Of a stretch of 64,000 bases of DNA, positions 1-11,268 are shown piece after piece. How positions within the stretch are numbered: the first letter of the stretch is position 1; every line of letters starts with the position of its first letter. Made by a program: the position numbers and the translations under genes. The DNA comes from Siphonodentalium dalli (Eukaryota > Mollusca > Scaphopoda > Gadilida > Siphonodentaliidae), in contig CP136066.1 of assembly GCA_032622095.1 (NCBI GenBank), positions 48,520,911 to 48,584,910 on the forward strand. The letters run 5' to 3'. Under the pieces are notes generated by a model that worked only from the letters and a program-made list of their open reading frames with translations, was not told where the DNA came from and did not search any database.

Positions 1-196
1 TGAATTACTGTACACCAAACGGGGCTATGAATGGACCACACTTGAGACAGCCATTAAGGACAGACCGCCCCATAACAACGTAATAAGTGGGTCGTCAAAT
101 TGTGTTGTGGCATGTGCCGGTAAGACGCGAACCCTTGAACGATGAATCCGGAAGAGGGTGTCCTCGGGCGAATTAGATCCTGGCCAAGATTACTTT

Positions 197-596
197 AAAG
201 GCACACAATCCGATTCGATGGTCCCCCATGTCATCAAATTTCAACAACAACATTTCTTGGAATGCCGCTTCAGTTATCAGAATCGATTAATGGACAAACA
301 ATAATGCTAACATTGACTGTCAACTATACATAAAATTGCCCAAAAAGTTTTATATATCAACAATTTGTTCAACGCAATTTTGTATCGAGAGTATGTCGAT
401 CGGCATTAGTCGAATGTTTGCCAGGCCGCCATATCATGCAAATATTCCAGGTGTTGAAAAATAATAGATATCAAAAATAGATATTTAATAACTGAGCTTT
501 GGTGGGTGGATTCCTCGACTCGAATTAAATATTTGTTTTACTCCCGAAGCCAAATAAATAGTAATTTGGTAGCGTTAATTCGGATTGTGCATCTTT
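197..596 (+). mobile_element. MITE family A, copy 1
   Basis: The left terminus AGGCACACAATCCGAT and the right terminus ATTCGGATTGTGCATCT are inverted repeats, and TTAA abuts or nearly abuts both ends. Two further copies lie at 18010-18456 and 44510-44959. TTAA target sites are typical of piggyBac-type transposases, so this is probably a non-autonomous piggyBac-like element. There is no ORF. Confidence 0.75.
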
Positions 597-600
597 TAAA

Positions 601-1617
601 ATGAGTATATATTGCATTATATACAGTGGGTCGCTGGAATGTATACCTTCACATGACTAGTCGATCAACAGAAGGCAGCGTACGGTGGCGCATTTACGAC
701 AAGGTCAATACAGTTTTTTCGAAATATTATTTCGAGACTTACATGTACGTATCTTGAGATGATATAATAGTATGCATTTATACATTATTGAAGTATATGC
801 CCTGGTATAGTGAGGTGAATGATTCAAATGAGTCTTAAATGGTGTTACTTTATTTTATTCCCATTAAGTATGCATTTATGTATAGGATAATGGCTGAAAC
901 TATAGATCGTTCCATTCTCTGAAACAATTAATGTACAGTTTGAAGCTATTATCTGACTTAAAACATGGCCGAGTCCATTTGTTTGATGCGTCACCTCTTA
1001 AATGGATTAACTCGAAATTGTTGTACCATGTGTTCGATCCTATCCACTCGTTCATTGGCTGCACGGATGGTGTGAACTCTTACTTCATTGTCAACTTAAT
1101 GGACAGTCAGTACCTCATGCATTGCGTTTCGGACCCTTGAATGAACACGACTTGCCGACATTGAGCTCCTTCTGCGATTGATTTACGAATAGTATGGCGA
1201 CTTTGGCCCTCACATTTCGACATTTGTATTAAATTTTAACAGTTGAAAATTCAATGCCTATTCGCGAAACGACATGCCTGGAATTTGAAGTTATACACCC
1301 GGCCCCACCCCAACCCGAGTGACGAGGCTTTGAATACAGGTCTATCCATTCTGTCATTTTCTTGCAATCAAACAATGTGTTTTCTCCGTTAACACCGAAA
1401 ATAGATCAGTTGATTTGAAATGAAATATGCGTATGACCGATTTTAAGACAATACAAATGATTGATGCTTTTATAAACGAAGCCAGAGTGTTCTTCCATTC
1501 CCGATGTGCACTATCTATATATGATACGGATCGTTTCCGTCCAAGTTGTTTCCGCGCGTATAAATATTTATTATCTACTTGAACACTCAGGTGAAGTAGT
1601 TCAAGTCAAGTTAACCC
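601..1617. other. unannotated stretch, no gene seen
   Basis: AT-rich DNA with only short ORFs of no recognisable family. No repeat shared with the rest of the window was seen here. Confidence 0.5.
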
Positions 1618-1930
1618 TTTCTACACTGAATGGACTCTCCCATCAATCAGTTATAAAAGTGTACATTGGAATTATATATTATTCATTTGGAGGTATGTTC
1701 AGGAAATATGAGCAGACGACAGACAACAGAATGATTCATATTCATTGGTGAGACATGTTCAGATAATAAGTTCAACTATGATCGTTTGGAATTATCTATC
1801 GTTGTTCAAGATACATTAGCAGGCGACAGTATATCGAAAAGATAATATAAGGGCTGAAGGATTCTTATTCATTGGCGGGGAAATATTGATGTTCCTAAAG
1901 ATTAACTACTCGTCAATGAGTATTTAGAAG
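1618..1930 (+). repeat. dispersed repeat M, copy 1
   Basis: About 310 bp that recur inverted at 7730-8060. Shared landmarks include GGGCTGAAGGATTC, ATTCATTGGCGGGGAAAT and TAACTACTCGTCAATGAGTA. A shorter piece recurs at 51220-51310. Internal partial symmetry (ATGTTCAG...AATAAGTTCAAC) suggests a decayed inverted-repeat element. There is no coding potential. Confidence 0.65.
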
Positions 1931-1995
1931 AGAAAGGGTTAGGGGAGATCTGGTCACGCCTATAAAATATTATGGACATTTACAACATTATAATT

Positions 1996-2167
1996 AGGGG
2001 ATAACAGTGTGGTGTTTTGTGATTTCGGAAAGGTACATGGCGAATATACTGTGGCAAATTTAGTTAATGGGCGACGGCGGAGCCGGAGCCCATTAACGGG
2101 TATTTGCCACTGTATATTCGCCATTGTACCTTTCCGAAATCACAAAACACCACACTGTTATCCCCAT
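1996..2167. repeat. long imperfect palindrome (hairpin 1)
   Basis: Two arms of about 80 bp run from GGGGATAACAGTGTGGTG on the left to its complement CACCACACTGTTATCCCC on the right. They meet at a GC-rich centre containing GGGCGACGGCGGAGCC. The arms differ by a few small mismatches. A related half-arm (GGTGTGGTGTTTTGT) recurs near 2630, so the sequence may have moved or been duplicated locally. Confidence 0.85.
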
Positions 2168-3070
2168 TCTAATGCTCTTCGAACTTAAAAACGTTATTTA
2201 GACAAACAAATGCCTCGTAATTATCAACGAAATGTGCGGCCATAGAAAACACTCAGCCAATTCACGACTTTTTATTTTAAATTTAATGCGCTAAATAAAA
2301 TATAGTCCCTCAATTACCATCGCTCTTATCGTTAAAAATGCTGATAAACATGTAAAATTGCAACCTCAAATAGAAATAAATATGCACAACAATCAGTTTC
2401 TGCATGTACCTGATGTCTTTTTCAGATGTTTACCATTTACAAATTGCGGTTTTGATTTTACCGCGAACTTGAAGTTGAATTGAAAGGTGAGCGTGAGAAG
2501 GAACCCCAACCGGGAAGGTCTGGATTTATGACCTTGACCGAATAATTTGTGACGCCGTGTCTGTCGCTGTTTCATGTCAAGAAATTTGGTAAAATGATAT
2601 CGAGATACTGACATTGGTGGGATATAACGGTGTGGTGTTTTGTATTTTCTGAAAGTACATGTATACAGGGCGAATTTACTGACTGTCAATTTTCGACAAA
2701 AGCGACGTAGCTGGTTTGTTATATAGCAACGAGCTAGTAACGGAAGTCAGTAGCAAGGGCGCCAACTCTATAATCTACTCCGTAACGTCGCCGGCATGTA
2801 CTGCGTAAGGGTGACGTCATGGAGTGAAACGGAACAGTGAGCGGGGCTGGATTGGACATGGCCGAGATTTGGAATTCAGCTAACGGCAATATAGGCGCGT
2901 AGGAATATCTAACATTGCAGCGGTGAACCGGACTATACATTGCGACAGGTTATTGAATGAATAACCCCCCGCAAATATGTGGTGTTTCCGGGGGTATATT
3001 GGCCTAAGTGCATTAGAATTACCTTTATACAATTCCGGTATTACCTGCACATATATGCGCTTGTTGCATG
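2168..3070. other. unannotated stretch with a partial hairpin-1 relic
   Basis: No gene is seen. Positions 2618-2675 resemble one arm of the palindrome just upstream. A CRE-like TGACGTCA is at 2812-2819. Confidence 0.5.
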
Positions 3071-3074
3071 TTAA

Positions 3075-3497
3075 AGGCCCACTTAATTTTCGAATCACCG
3101 ATTATTATTGTTTTTATAGTGCCTTGATATACGGCTTTAATAACGATCTATGCCATAAAATATTATTAAAATACTATAATTCATCACCATTTAGAACGTT
3201 TGTGTCTCAGAATGTGCCCATAGAGTAATAGAAAATAGCTGAAATCATAAAATCATTTTCCCCGTTATGGCTCCCAGAATGCAACACAATTCAAACTATA
3301 TATATAGTTTACTTTCAATGGAAGGGGAATAACTCTATATCTAAATATATATATAGTTATTCCCCTCCCATTGAAAATAAGAGACTTTGTGCAGAAACTT
3401 GAGCACAGAACAGACACGATATCTCAACAAAAACAACATGTTCACAGTTTATTACATCGAATAAGATGGAAATAAAATGTTTTGGGGCTCCTCCTTC
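3075..3497 (+). mobile_element. MITE family B, copy 1 (right end lost)
   Basis: It starts after TTAA with AGGCCCACTTAATTTTCGAA and matches the copies at 55660-56138 and 62835-63315. Similarity stops near GGGGCTCCTCCTT, so the right terminus is missing. An internal hairpin around 3310-3376, with arms containing AATGGAAGGGGAATAACT, is also present in the other copies. Probably a piggyBac-like non-autonomous element. Confidence 0.75.
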
Positions 3498-3499
3498 AA

Positions 3500-4080
3500 T
3501 TGCCCAAAATGTACTAAGACTCAACGTTTAAAAAAAAACCTTGTCCATGTGTTGTACATATATGGCCGGAGGGAATCTTCCGATGTGCGTGCGGTGCAGC
3601 AGAGCGTGGTGACATCTGTGCCCTGCTTATATATACGGTCTACAGAGGTCAGACGCCGTGGCAACTGATTGAAGACTATACTCTTGAAAAGGTCCATTGT
3701 TACCGTAAATTAATTTTATATGTACTGGCAGGTAGTATTTTGTCCACAATTACCTGGGGCTTAGGATTAAACATATTTTATTGGAATAACTATACAACAA
3801 AGAGAGCACAAAATCCTTGAGGTATACATACAATACAATTTTGCAAACATGGCATCTAACCTGCAAAAAAAGTTATGAAATGTCAAATGGATTATTATGC
3901 CATCTAAGGTGTATACTGTTAGGCTGATCTGGCGATGTCATTGGAGCTATGGAGTAATTGTGATTAAAAACGTACTCGCTATATTGCGTACCGGTTAGAC
4001 TTTTTGCAGGATGTATGTATTCGCGGATCTGGCTTCACGGATGTCTCATTGATGCAGTATGCAACTTTTATGACCGCGAT
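3500..4080. other. unannotated stretch, no gene seen
   Basis: Low-complexity AT-rich DNA. Nothing recognisable. Confidence 0.4.
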
Positions 4081-4081
4081 A

Positions 4082-4435
4082 AATGCACCAATGGCCTTCG
4101 CGGTGGGTATGCTGTTAAATGATCACACCCATTAAAGCTGCCATACACGGAAAGAATTTTAAAATATAGACATATTTTGTTCTTATACCAATCAAAGATA
4201 TCGCGTAAATAGTATGTTATTTTCATGTTAATATGCTGTGTTATGTAAACAAACACAAGGTTTTGTAACGTTTATGGCCTTTGTTATACATAACAAAGCG
4301 TACAAACTTGACAATAACATACTATTTATGCTATATTTATGATTGGTATAAGAACAAAACCTGTCTATATTTTAATATTATTTCTGTTTGTGACTATTTT
4401 AACAGCAATAGCCACCGCGAAGGCCATCCGTGTCT
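4082..4435. mobile_element. MITE family C, copy 1 (almost a full-length palindrome)
   Basis: The right end GGCCATCCGTGTCT abuts TTAA. The left arm (CAATGGCCTTCGCGGTGG) is its inverted complement, and the symmetry runs through most of the element, with arms of roughly 140 bp. Internal blocks such as GATTGGTATAAGAACAA and AACATACTATTTATGC are shared with the copies at 8104-8557 and 21341-21864. Confidence 0.75.
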
Positions 4436-4439
4436 TTAA

Positions 4440-5305
4440 TTGCTTTCGATATTTAGGTGTGAACAAAGACTGGGCCGCTCTTGAAGGTTTTATTGCGGGA
4501 ACACAATGCATAATATAACTGCTAACATTACTGATTAAGTATGTCTCAATTGGAATGTACATTAATGGTCGTGTTGCGAAGTATTGGGCGTGTATTTAAT
4601 CCGATTAGTTTATGTTTGGTCCGCATTTAGAGGCTTTCTGGAGTTATGAATGAGAAACCTTCGGTGATAAGCCGTAGTTGTTGTAATAATTTGAAGGATT
4701 ATAATTTAACTGAATTCTGAGATTGTGCATTCATAAAACCAATATATTTTATTTGTTATATATGCCTAATAATATGATCTTGATGGCTTTACAATTTCTG
4801 ACCATGGTTCTCTTGTATTATATCATGTTCGCGAGTTAGTAATTTTGTGAGCTGGCATTGTTATATCATTATAGTTTCATAACCAACATAGTTACTTTTG
4901 GAAAGGGGCGGCACATACACATCAAGTGAAGTGATTTATTACCATGACAGATACATTTCTGGGCTGCTTGGTATATTTCTATGTTAAACATAAGGGAAAC
5001 CAAGACAACCGTTTCATCGTCTCTCGCTGGCCTGTCTATTTTCTCGACATAATCGTGTTACCGGCGAATATCCCATAACAATTGATACTAGCTAGCCTGC
5101 TTTGTTCATGACGTCATTTACGTTCAACGACGCTATATGGCAAGAGCGATAGGAGATTTTGAGATTTTCTGCTAATCATTCTTCGGAATAAATGTCAAAT
5201 TTCTAAGAATGACCAGGACTGTCGGCAGACTAGGTTAAACATAAACTCCAAGTCGTCAATTTCACACCATGTTACCATCAATCCACCACAATAACTTATG
5301 GTATT
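4440..5305. other. unannotated stretch, no gene seen
   Basis: No ORF or repeat is recognised. A CRE-like TGACGTCA is at 5109-5116. Confidence 0.4.
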
Positions 5306-5307
5306 GT

Positions 5308-5680
5308 GTTTGTGTGCATGTGTATATGTGTATATGTGTATATGTGTATATGTGTATATGTGTATATGTGTACATGTGTATATGTGTATATGTGTACATG
5401 TGTACATGTGTACATGTGTATATGTGTATATGTGTATATGTGTATATGTGTAAATGTGTAAATGTGTATATGTGTACATGTGTATATGTGTACATGTGTA
5501 TATGTGTATATGTGTATATGTGTATATGTGTATATGTGTATATGTGTATATGTGTATATGTGTATATGTGTACATGTGTACATGTGTATATGTGTATATG
5601 TGTGCATGTGTGCATGTGTATATGTGTATATGTGTATATGTGTATATGTGTATATGTGTATATGTGTATATGTGTATATG
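5308..5680. repeat. (TGTGTATA)n microsatellite
   Basis: About 46 tandem copies of an 8-bp unit, with scattered TGTGTACA, TGTGTAAA and TGTGTGCA variants. Apart from the AAA variants, the tract alternates pyrimidine and purine throughout. Because every unit lacks stops in several frames, long Cys/Val/Tyr/Met-rich and Tyr/Thr/His-rich ORFs appear on both strands. They are artefacts of the repeat. Confidence 0.97.
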
Positions 5681-5799
5681 AGTGATAATCGAAAGGGACC
5701 GTTATGACTGATGTGCAACCAAATTGCGCTATAGAAAAAAATAGTTATATCGTAAATATATATATGTCAGAGTTATGGAGGCACGGACTCAGTATGAGT

Positions 5800-6014
5800 G
5801 GTCATTGCTTCATATTTGCGTGAACAAATTCTCATTTCTTATCGAAATAGCCATGTGTCGATCGGAATGGTACATCGAGATGTTCCCCAAACCAAATCAA
5901 GCTTGAAAACCGGTCCCGATTTTCATCCATGCCGGGGTTCGAACCCGCGCCAACCTCGTCTAGCCCAGACTGTGATGATCTTATCCACGACCTAACCACC
6001 TCGGCTACGGGGAC
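5800..6014 (-). mobile_element. tRNA-derived SINE (Ser/Leu-like head)
   Basis: Read on the minus strand, the head starts GTCCCCG. An RNA polymerase III A-box (TAGCCGAGGTGG) follows at about nucleotides 8-19, and a B-box (GGTTCGAACCC) lies near nucleotide 70. The spacing and the GCCGAGGTGGTTAGG block resemble tRNAs with a long variable arm. No matching 3' acceptor strand follows the T-arm, so it is not a functional tRNA. The tail, of unknown origin, extends to about 5800. Confidence 0.65.
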
Positions 6015-6034
6015 ATCCATAAAAGGAAGCCCTT

Positions 6035-6150
6035 TCACCGAGAGTTAGGAAGCGTATCAGTCTGAACATGGGTTCGAACCCACTACCTTCGAAATTCATG
6101 ATCTGCCATTCTGGAAACATGTCAATGCACTTCCTCCGAAATTGTATCAT
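6035..6150 (-). repeat. second, decayed tRNA-like module
   Basis: On the minus strand, an anticodon-arm-like block (GATCATGAATTTCGAAGG) is followed by GTGGGTTCGAACCCA, a good B-box. The A-box is not convincing. It lies immediately upstream, in SINE orientation, of the tRNA-like head that starts at 6014, so the two may form a dimeric SINE. Confidence 0.4.
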
Positions 6151-7000
6151 ATATTACTATTTTTCATGATGACCCCAATATCCATGTTTTGGACGTTTTT
6201 TACTTGATTTATACTATTCACTACTTAGTTTGTTAATGTAACCCAACATCTTAGGGTGCTCCTCAGACACATGAGAGATCTCCACACCAACTGAACGTTG
6301 GCCACTCTATAGTTGGCATTCATAAATAAGTGTTGTGCATTTTCGACAGGATGTCCACGGGCACACATAGATGATTGACCAGTGGACCTTTGCCCAGCTG
6401 TCAATCAAATAATTTTAAGCAGATATTATTTTTCAACCAATCAGCGACTGAGTCGGTCGCTTAAGAATACTTTCAGTGTTAAATTGTCTATATTCAAACA
6501 TATTTTGTATTGTCAAATCTTAATGTACTGAAATTTATATTTACACCATGGTGTTGGAAATTCATGGGAATTCCAGTCTTGATTATAACACTGTTTTTTT
6601 ATTTTGCGCGACACATAATTTTCACAATTAAAAGCGAAATAAATGCATGTTCCCCGGTGTATAATATAACATAAGGACAGGCGCTGTTAAACTAAATAAA
6701 CTATTTCTGTATATACGCCTTGTCTCTCAGCATATGTAAGCTGCTCACACTAATGAATATGCCTGGAAAGCTCCAAATGCTTCAGGTATATATCCTCATT
6801 TAGGTCACTATATTTGCCTGTCGAACTATGTGAATACATCTTCGAATGAGTCGCCTGCACATTCAATTGGAATCATTGTTCAACAGTCGCTCCCGGCACA
6901 ACGGACATCGATAAAGATGCCTCTGATAAGCGACAGTTATTCTTCGGGGGCGGAGCCCATTTTATTGGCATTGGAATTAATCAAATAACTACGGGTTAAA
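6150..7000. other. unannotated stretch, no gene seen
   Basis: AT-rich with no recognised repeat. The last 100 bases become richer in CpG towards the candidate promoter region. Confidence 0.4.
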
Positions 7001-7012
7001 ATTAATCAACAG

Positions 7013-7022
7013 GCGCATGCGC
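7013..7022. promoter_or_regulatory. NRF1-like palindrome GCGCATGCGC
   Basis: A perfect GCGCATGCGC core, the known NRF1 recognition pattern, lies in a locally CpG-rich stretch about 430 bp upstream of the candidate signal-peptide exon. It may mark a promoter. The same motif also occurs inside the Helitrons near 22.3-22.9 kb, so the motif alone is weak evidence. Confidence 0.35.
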
Positions 7023-7446
7023 AAACAGAATAACGTCCACGCATTTGACGCGCGGGTCTCGTTGGCGGTAAAAGGAATTGACACCGTATTCATTTAAGGA
7101 GCGATATGTCAGGAATCATTCCGAGTGATCATCTCGAGTACGACAGATTTGCCGGCCGGACCATATCGTAACATCACCATCGAGCATATCAAATATTGAT
7201 AAAATTATCTCGATTTGCACTGCGCCTACGTTTAACACAGGGCGGAACTTCTTCTGAACGTGGTAGTTGCGACGATTCCCTTTGAGACAGTGGGCACAAA
7301 TTACAAAAAGAAGAGGACCGGATTTAATAACGCCTGTAGCCCGTCTCCGACGTCGACTTATATAACTAACCGTTCAAGAACTTTACAAATAAAAAAAAAA
7401 CTAATCTGGGATCGGACAATTAATTTTGGCGGTAAATCCTGGAAAT

Positions 7447-7501
7447 ATGAAAGCAAAGATTCTACCTCTGCTAGTGATTTTGTCCATTCTGCATCATTCC
7501 G
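7447..7501 (+). CDS. candidate first coding exon encoding a signal peptide
   Basis: The ATG at 7447 opens 18 codons plus one base: MKAKILPLLVILSILHHS. This has a typical secretory leader layout, with two lysines at the N-terminus followed by a run of leucine, isoleucine and valine. It is followed at 7502 by GTAAGT, a consensus splice donor, after a G, so the exon would end in phase 1, which is common for extracellular proteins. The upstream region is relatively GC- and CpG-rich with an NRF1-like site. A longer overlapping frame starting at 7260 has no such features. The downstream partner exon is not certain, so the protein family is unknown. A chance leader-plus-donor arrangement cannot be excluded. 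Confidence 0.4.
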
Positions 7502-7729
7502 GTAAGTCCTTGATATGTTATGTTAGTCACAGATGTTTATGTTACAGATTTCTGAAAAGTTCAAAGTGCTTTCTTCGCTGGTATTTGAATTAAGAACCGT
7601 GTTGTGTTAAAATCTTGAAGCTGATTTTGTTAGTCGCTCAAAAGCTTATCAGAGCGTGTGTGTTATTGTTGTGTATACTTCGGACGTTAACAAAAAATTT
7701 AGCTTAGTTTATCTTAATCCTTTCTATTA

Positions 7730-8060
7730 TAAATATTCATTGACGAGTAGTTATCCCTTATGAAATGTTCAGATTATAAGTTCAACAAACGACCATCGTG
7801 TGTTGATCTTACTATCTGAACATTTCTCGCCAATGAATAGGAATCCTTCAGCCCTTGTATCATATTATACTGTCGTCTGCTAATGTATCTTGAACACCCT
7901 CCAATTGAATGATAGAGAATTCCAAACAACGACAGTTGAACTTATTATCTGAACATGTCTCAATGAATATGAATCATTCTGCACGTTCTATTGTCTGTCA
8001 TCTGCTCATATTTCCCGAACATCCCTCCTGATGAATAGTAGACCACTCCAATGTATATTT
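7730..8060 (-). repeat. dispersed repeat M, copy 2 (inverted)
   Basis: Reverse-complement match to 1618-1930, with the same order of landmarks (CATTGACGAGTAGTTA, GAATCCTTCAGCCCTT, TCATCTGCTCATATTTCC). It sits about 230 bp downstream of the candidate donor site. Confidence 0.65.
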
Positions 8061-8103
8061 TTATGACCGAATGAGAGAATCCATTTAATATATAAAGGGC
8101 TAA

Positions 8104-8557
8104 AGATGTAGTGGGTATACAGGGTTTAAAGATACTGATATGCCAATCAGAAATATGGCATAAACAGTATGTTATTTTGTCATTTTTGTCCCCTTTGTTA
8201 TGTAAACAAAATTTATAAACGTTACGTTAACTGGCTTTTGTTTAGATTCGGAATTGGTAAACATAAAGAGCGTTATTTGTTACTGTTTTCCTGATATGGA
8301 AATAATAAAGAGCGTTTATATAAGTATTGTGTGATTAACCAATAGAATTGCGCTGCGTTATGTAAACAGAAGCACAACTTCTGTAACACGAGCAGGCTCT
8401 TGTTTACGTACACCATCGTACGCCTTGGCGACAATATACTATTTACGCGCTGATTATGTTTGGCATATGAGCGGAACTGTAAATATTTTGGTGTTCCTTC
8501 TGTTGATGGCGATTTGAACAAATATAAATATTTCTGCAACGAACGCCGCCCGTGCCT
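8104..8557 (-). mobile_element. MITE family C, copy 2
   Basis: The right end GAACGCCGCCCGTGCCT abuts TTAA. The left end is degraded (CTAAAGATGTAGTGGGTA instead of TTAAAGATACGGGCGG). The interior matches 21341-21864 in reverse, including ATGGAAATAATAAAGAGCG and TGTAACACGAGCAGGCTC. Confidence 0.7.
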
Positions 8558-8559
8558 TT

Positions 8560-9398
8560 AAAACCAAAATTTATATCAACAACACAGGGGGGTTTCCGAC
8601 ACGTATGCTGGGGGTTGTGGGTGTCAAAATAAGCCCAAAGCAATGTTTTCCATGCATTTTTTTTTTTCCTTCACACCTTTTATTGGATTTTTACTAGTTT
8701 GTACTGGTTTGTAACACTAAGAAATCAACAATAAGGAACTGCAGCAACACTAAACACGCTAGGCCCATTGGATGTTGGTTTGTGCCTCTTTCAAGTTATG
8801 ACAAGGGAAAGTATTCTTAATGCAGCTGAATCGCCCATGCAGTATTCTATGTAATTAACATCAAATAAGGATAACTTTAAAGAAATAAATTTAATGCCAA
8901 ATCTGGTCAAACATGGACATTAAACACTGATGTATAAAGAAAAAAACATGTAACATACCTAGACTTGTGAGTGGATAACACAATTATCTCATATGTGACA
9001 AAAGAGATAGAAAATGGTAATAATTCACAATATCATGTAGTCATGAATGAGTTAATACAGGTTTCTACTAAAAGTGTAGGTTTGTTTTTTATTATATGCT
9101 TTACTCTCACATGCTACACTTGAGCAGTCCAATAGAAATAATGCCTTTTCTGAACTCATACAAGATTCCTGAATTCATACACGATAAACTATGAACGTTA
9201 TAAAATTCCTAACCAATCCTGACCAATCTGAATCAATTGGAATCAATCGTAACATTAACTTTCTGTGATTCCCCATTGGTGCTCCTGTGTGCTCTAGTTT
9301 GTTGCTATATGTGCGATAAACATGTTTTAGTAATGTCTAATGAGTCTGGGTGGCACGTAGCATATAATAATTTAACCTATCTGATATAATACAATCAC
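8560..9398. other. unannotated stretch, no gene seen
   Basis: AT-rich. It contains a poly-T run near 8658 but no gene or shared repeat was seen. Confidence 0.4.
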
Positions 9399-9399
9399 C

Positions 9400-9486
9400 T
9401 ATCTGGTGTAAAACAATATCACCTATCTGGTGTAAAACAAAATCACCTATCTGGTGTAGAGAAATATCACCTACCTGGTGTATAGA
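9400..9486. repeat. short minisatellite with a CACCTATCTGGTG core
   Basis: Four tandem units of about 27-28 bp, each holding the near-palindrome CACCTATCTGGTG followed by TAAAACAAAAT-type spacer. Confidence 0.85.
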
Positions 9487-9830
9487 CATAATATCTTTAT
9501 AAATTTCCATAACAAAGTAACAAAACACAAAAACTGAAAAGGTCTCTAAAATGGACTACCACACACATTTTGGCACTAAAACAGTGACTATTAATTATGA
9601 TTAGCCGTGCGCGCTGTGTCCGTGGCCGGTTACCCACTCAGGCAGAGCTGCTATTCACGATAGCAATAAAGTTGCTTAATAGGTTTTGTGACGAGAAGGA
9701 AATTGAATGCAACCTGGACACAATACAATGACTTCAGTTTAGCAATAAAATGTTCGATGGTATATAAATATTAGAACGTCAGTTTGTCTATAAATGTTCG
9801 ATATAATATAATGATTAGAGCGCATCTTGT

Positions 9831-9935
9831 CGTTGACTACGCGAATGTAGTGGCCAGTGGGAATGGTGTAGTTCACTCGCCTTCGGCTCATGAACTACAC
9901 CCTTCCCACTGGCCACTACATTCGCGTAGTCAACT
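9831..9935. repeat. near-perfect palindrome (hairpin 2)
   Basis: Arms of about 48 bp run from AGTTGACTACGCGAATG-type sequence to its complement CATTCGCGTAGTCAACT. The centre reads CTCGCCTTCGGCTCA. Only one or two arm mismatches are visible. It is not related in sequence to hairpin 1. Confidence 0.9.
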
Positions 9936-10139
9936 CCAAGCCATGCTCTATTCATATACTAAGCTTTAAAATAAATTGACTGCAGAGCTGTGGAAATATG
10001 ATATTTAACAAAACAATTTATAAACCACTGCAGTCAAGAATATACTGCTAGAGACCAGTCCTGCTGTTCATTACTAGATTCACTGAATCTCAATGTAGGA
10101 GGTTTGGTCCTGGTTTTCTCTGTATGTTTGTGTTTTGAG

Positions 10140-10300
10140 TTCCACAAGGGGGTGTGTGTCAAAACATGGATGGAAAAAACTCTATGAAACAGGCTGTATG
10201 AAATGGGAAAAAAATTGGGGTCGGGGGTGGGTGGGTCCAAAAAGTGGTCATCGGCAAAAACAAATTCCGACCCCCCCCCCCCTGAACAACATACTAAATT
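10140..10300. repeat. repeat with G-rich block and poly-C tract, copy 1
   Basis: GGGGTCGGGGGTGGGTGGGTCC lies upstream of a run of C residues (CCGACCCCCCCC...CCTG). The same layout, including an upstream GGGGGTGTGTGTC-like block, recurs at 29585-29795, and more loosely at 46725-46820. The G-rich part could form a G-quadruplex. Confidence 0.6.
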
Positions 10301-10419
10301 CTAATCTAGGATCACTATATCGGCTTTGTTCTACTGAGTATAATGTTAAAAACAATAAACGCACATGAGAATATTATGTACAATGTACCAAACAGTACAG
10401 ATTAATTATTGAAATTTAA

Positions 10420-10669
10420 CCCTTCCATGACTTGAGCTTCCTGAAAATTTGCGAAAACCCTGTGCCAATGCATTCTCTTATATATGCGAGCTCCCATAGA
10501 GAGCATCGCGTGTAAAAGAGAATACATTTGGTCTAACAATATTTACCTTGACTGTGTAAGCCATTGCATTCTCTTATATATGCGAGGATCCCTATGTGAG
10601 ACTCGTATATATAAGAGAATTGATTGGCACAGGGTTTTAATGCTGCACCAGCGCAGCTCCCGTCGTGAA
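10420..10669 (+). mobile_element. MITE family D, copy 1
   Basis: It begins after TTAA with CCCTTCCATGACTTGAGC. The right end (GCGCAGCTCCCGTCGTGAA) is a decayed version of the end seen at 49390-49626. It carries two degenerate copies of the 69-bp palindrome, at 10463-10533 and 10560-10630, separated by TAACAATATTTACCTTGAC. Confidence 0.75.
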
Positions 10670-10721
10670 CCCACATCATGCGACAATTATTGTTGTCTCT
10701 CTAAAACTGGTCACACATATC

Positions 10722-10998
10722 ATTTTATAATCTACATTAATGCCCTAAATAATCGACTCCTTAACCACAGCAGAATTATGGGTAACTTTTCATCTGAACT
10801 TTTCAGGATTTATCGGAAATATTTCCGATTATAGTTTTATTACTTTTGAAATGAAACAAACCATATATCTCAGTGAGAGCTTTCCGAATGGCAACAAGCC
10901 ATATTTCCGACTAAATCCTGAAAAGTTACCCATTATTCTGCTGTGGTTAAGAAGTCGATTATTTAGGGCATTACTGTATCACTTTATAATCTGAATAC
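10722..10998. repeat. foldback element
   Basis: Arms of about 90 bp, TTAATGCCCTAAATAATCGA...TTTTCAGGATTTA on the left and their complement on the right, flank an 80-bp centre. The element lies directly after MITE D copy 1. The 116-residue ORF crossing it is a by-product. Confidence 0.8.
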
Positions 10999-11268
10999 AA
11001 AGTAAACAGGTTACATAAACATTGATCTTGATCCCCTTATACATCTTTGAACCGATGATGAAAACAATAATTAGTTCCAAGTGATTACTGTCAATTTATC
11101 ACCAATTGAATCGTTTTTGACTTACGAAGAAAATATAAATTATGTGAAACCATTAGTTACAATCTGGTTTATTTGTCCGAAATTCAAAAGTGTAATTATA
11201 GTTATAGTAACACGATTACCATTGGGTAGGAATTATAGGGATTTGAAATAAGAAGCGATATCACTAAG

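Noticed and set aside
5195-5718. Long Cys/Tyr/Val/Met-rich and His/Thr/Tyr-rich ORFs of 75-140 codons on both strands
   Set aside because: They are translations of the 8-bp microsatellite in several frames and have no independent support.
5930-6014. Functional tRNA gene
   Set aside because: A- and B-boxes are present, but no 3' acceptor strand pairs with GTCCCCG directly after the T-arm, so a SINE head is more likely.
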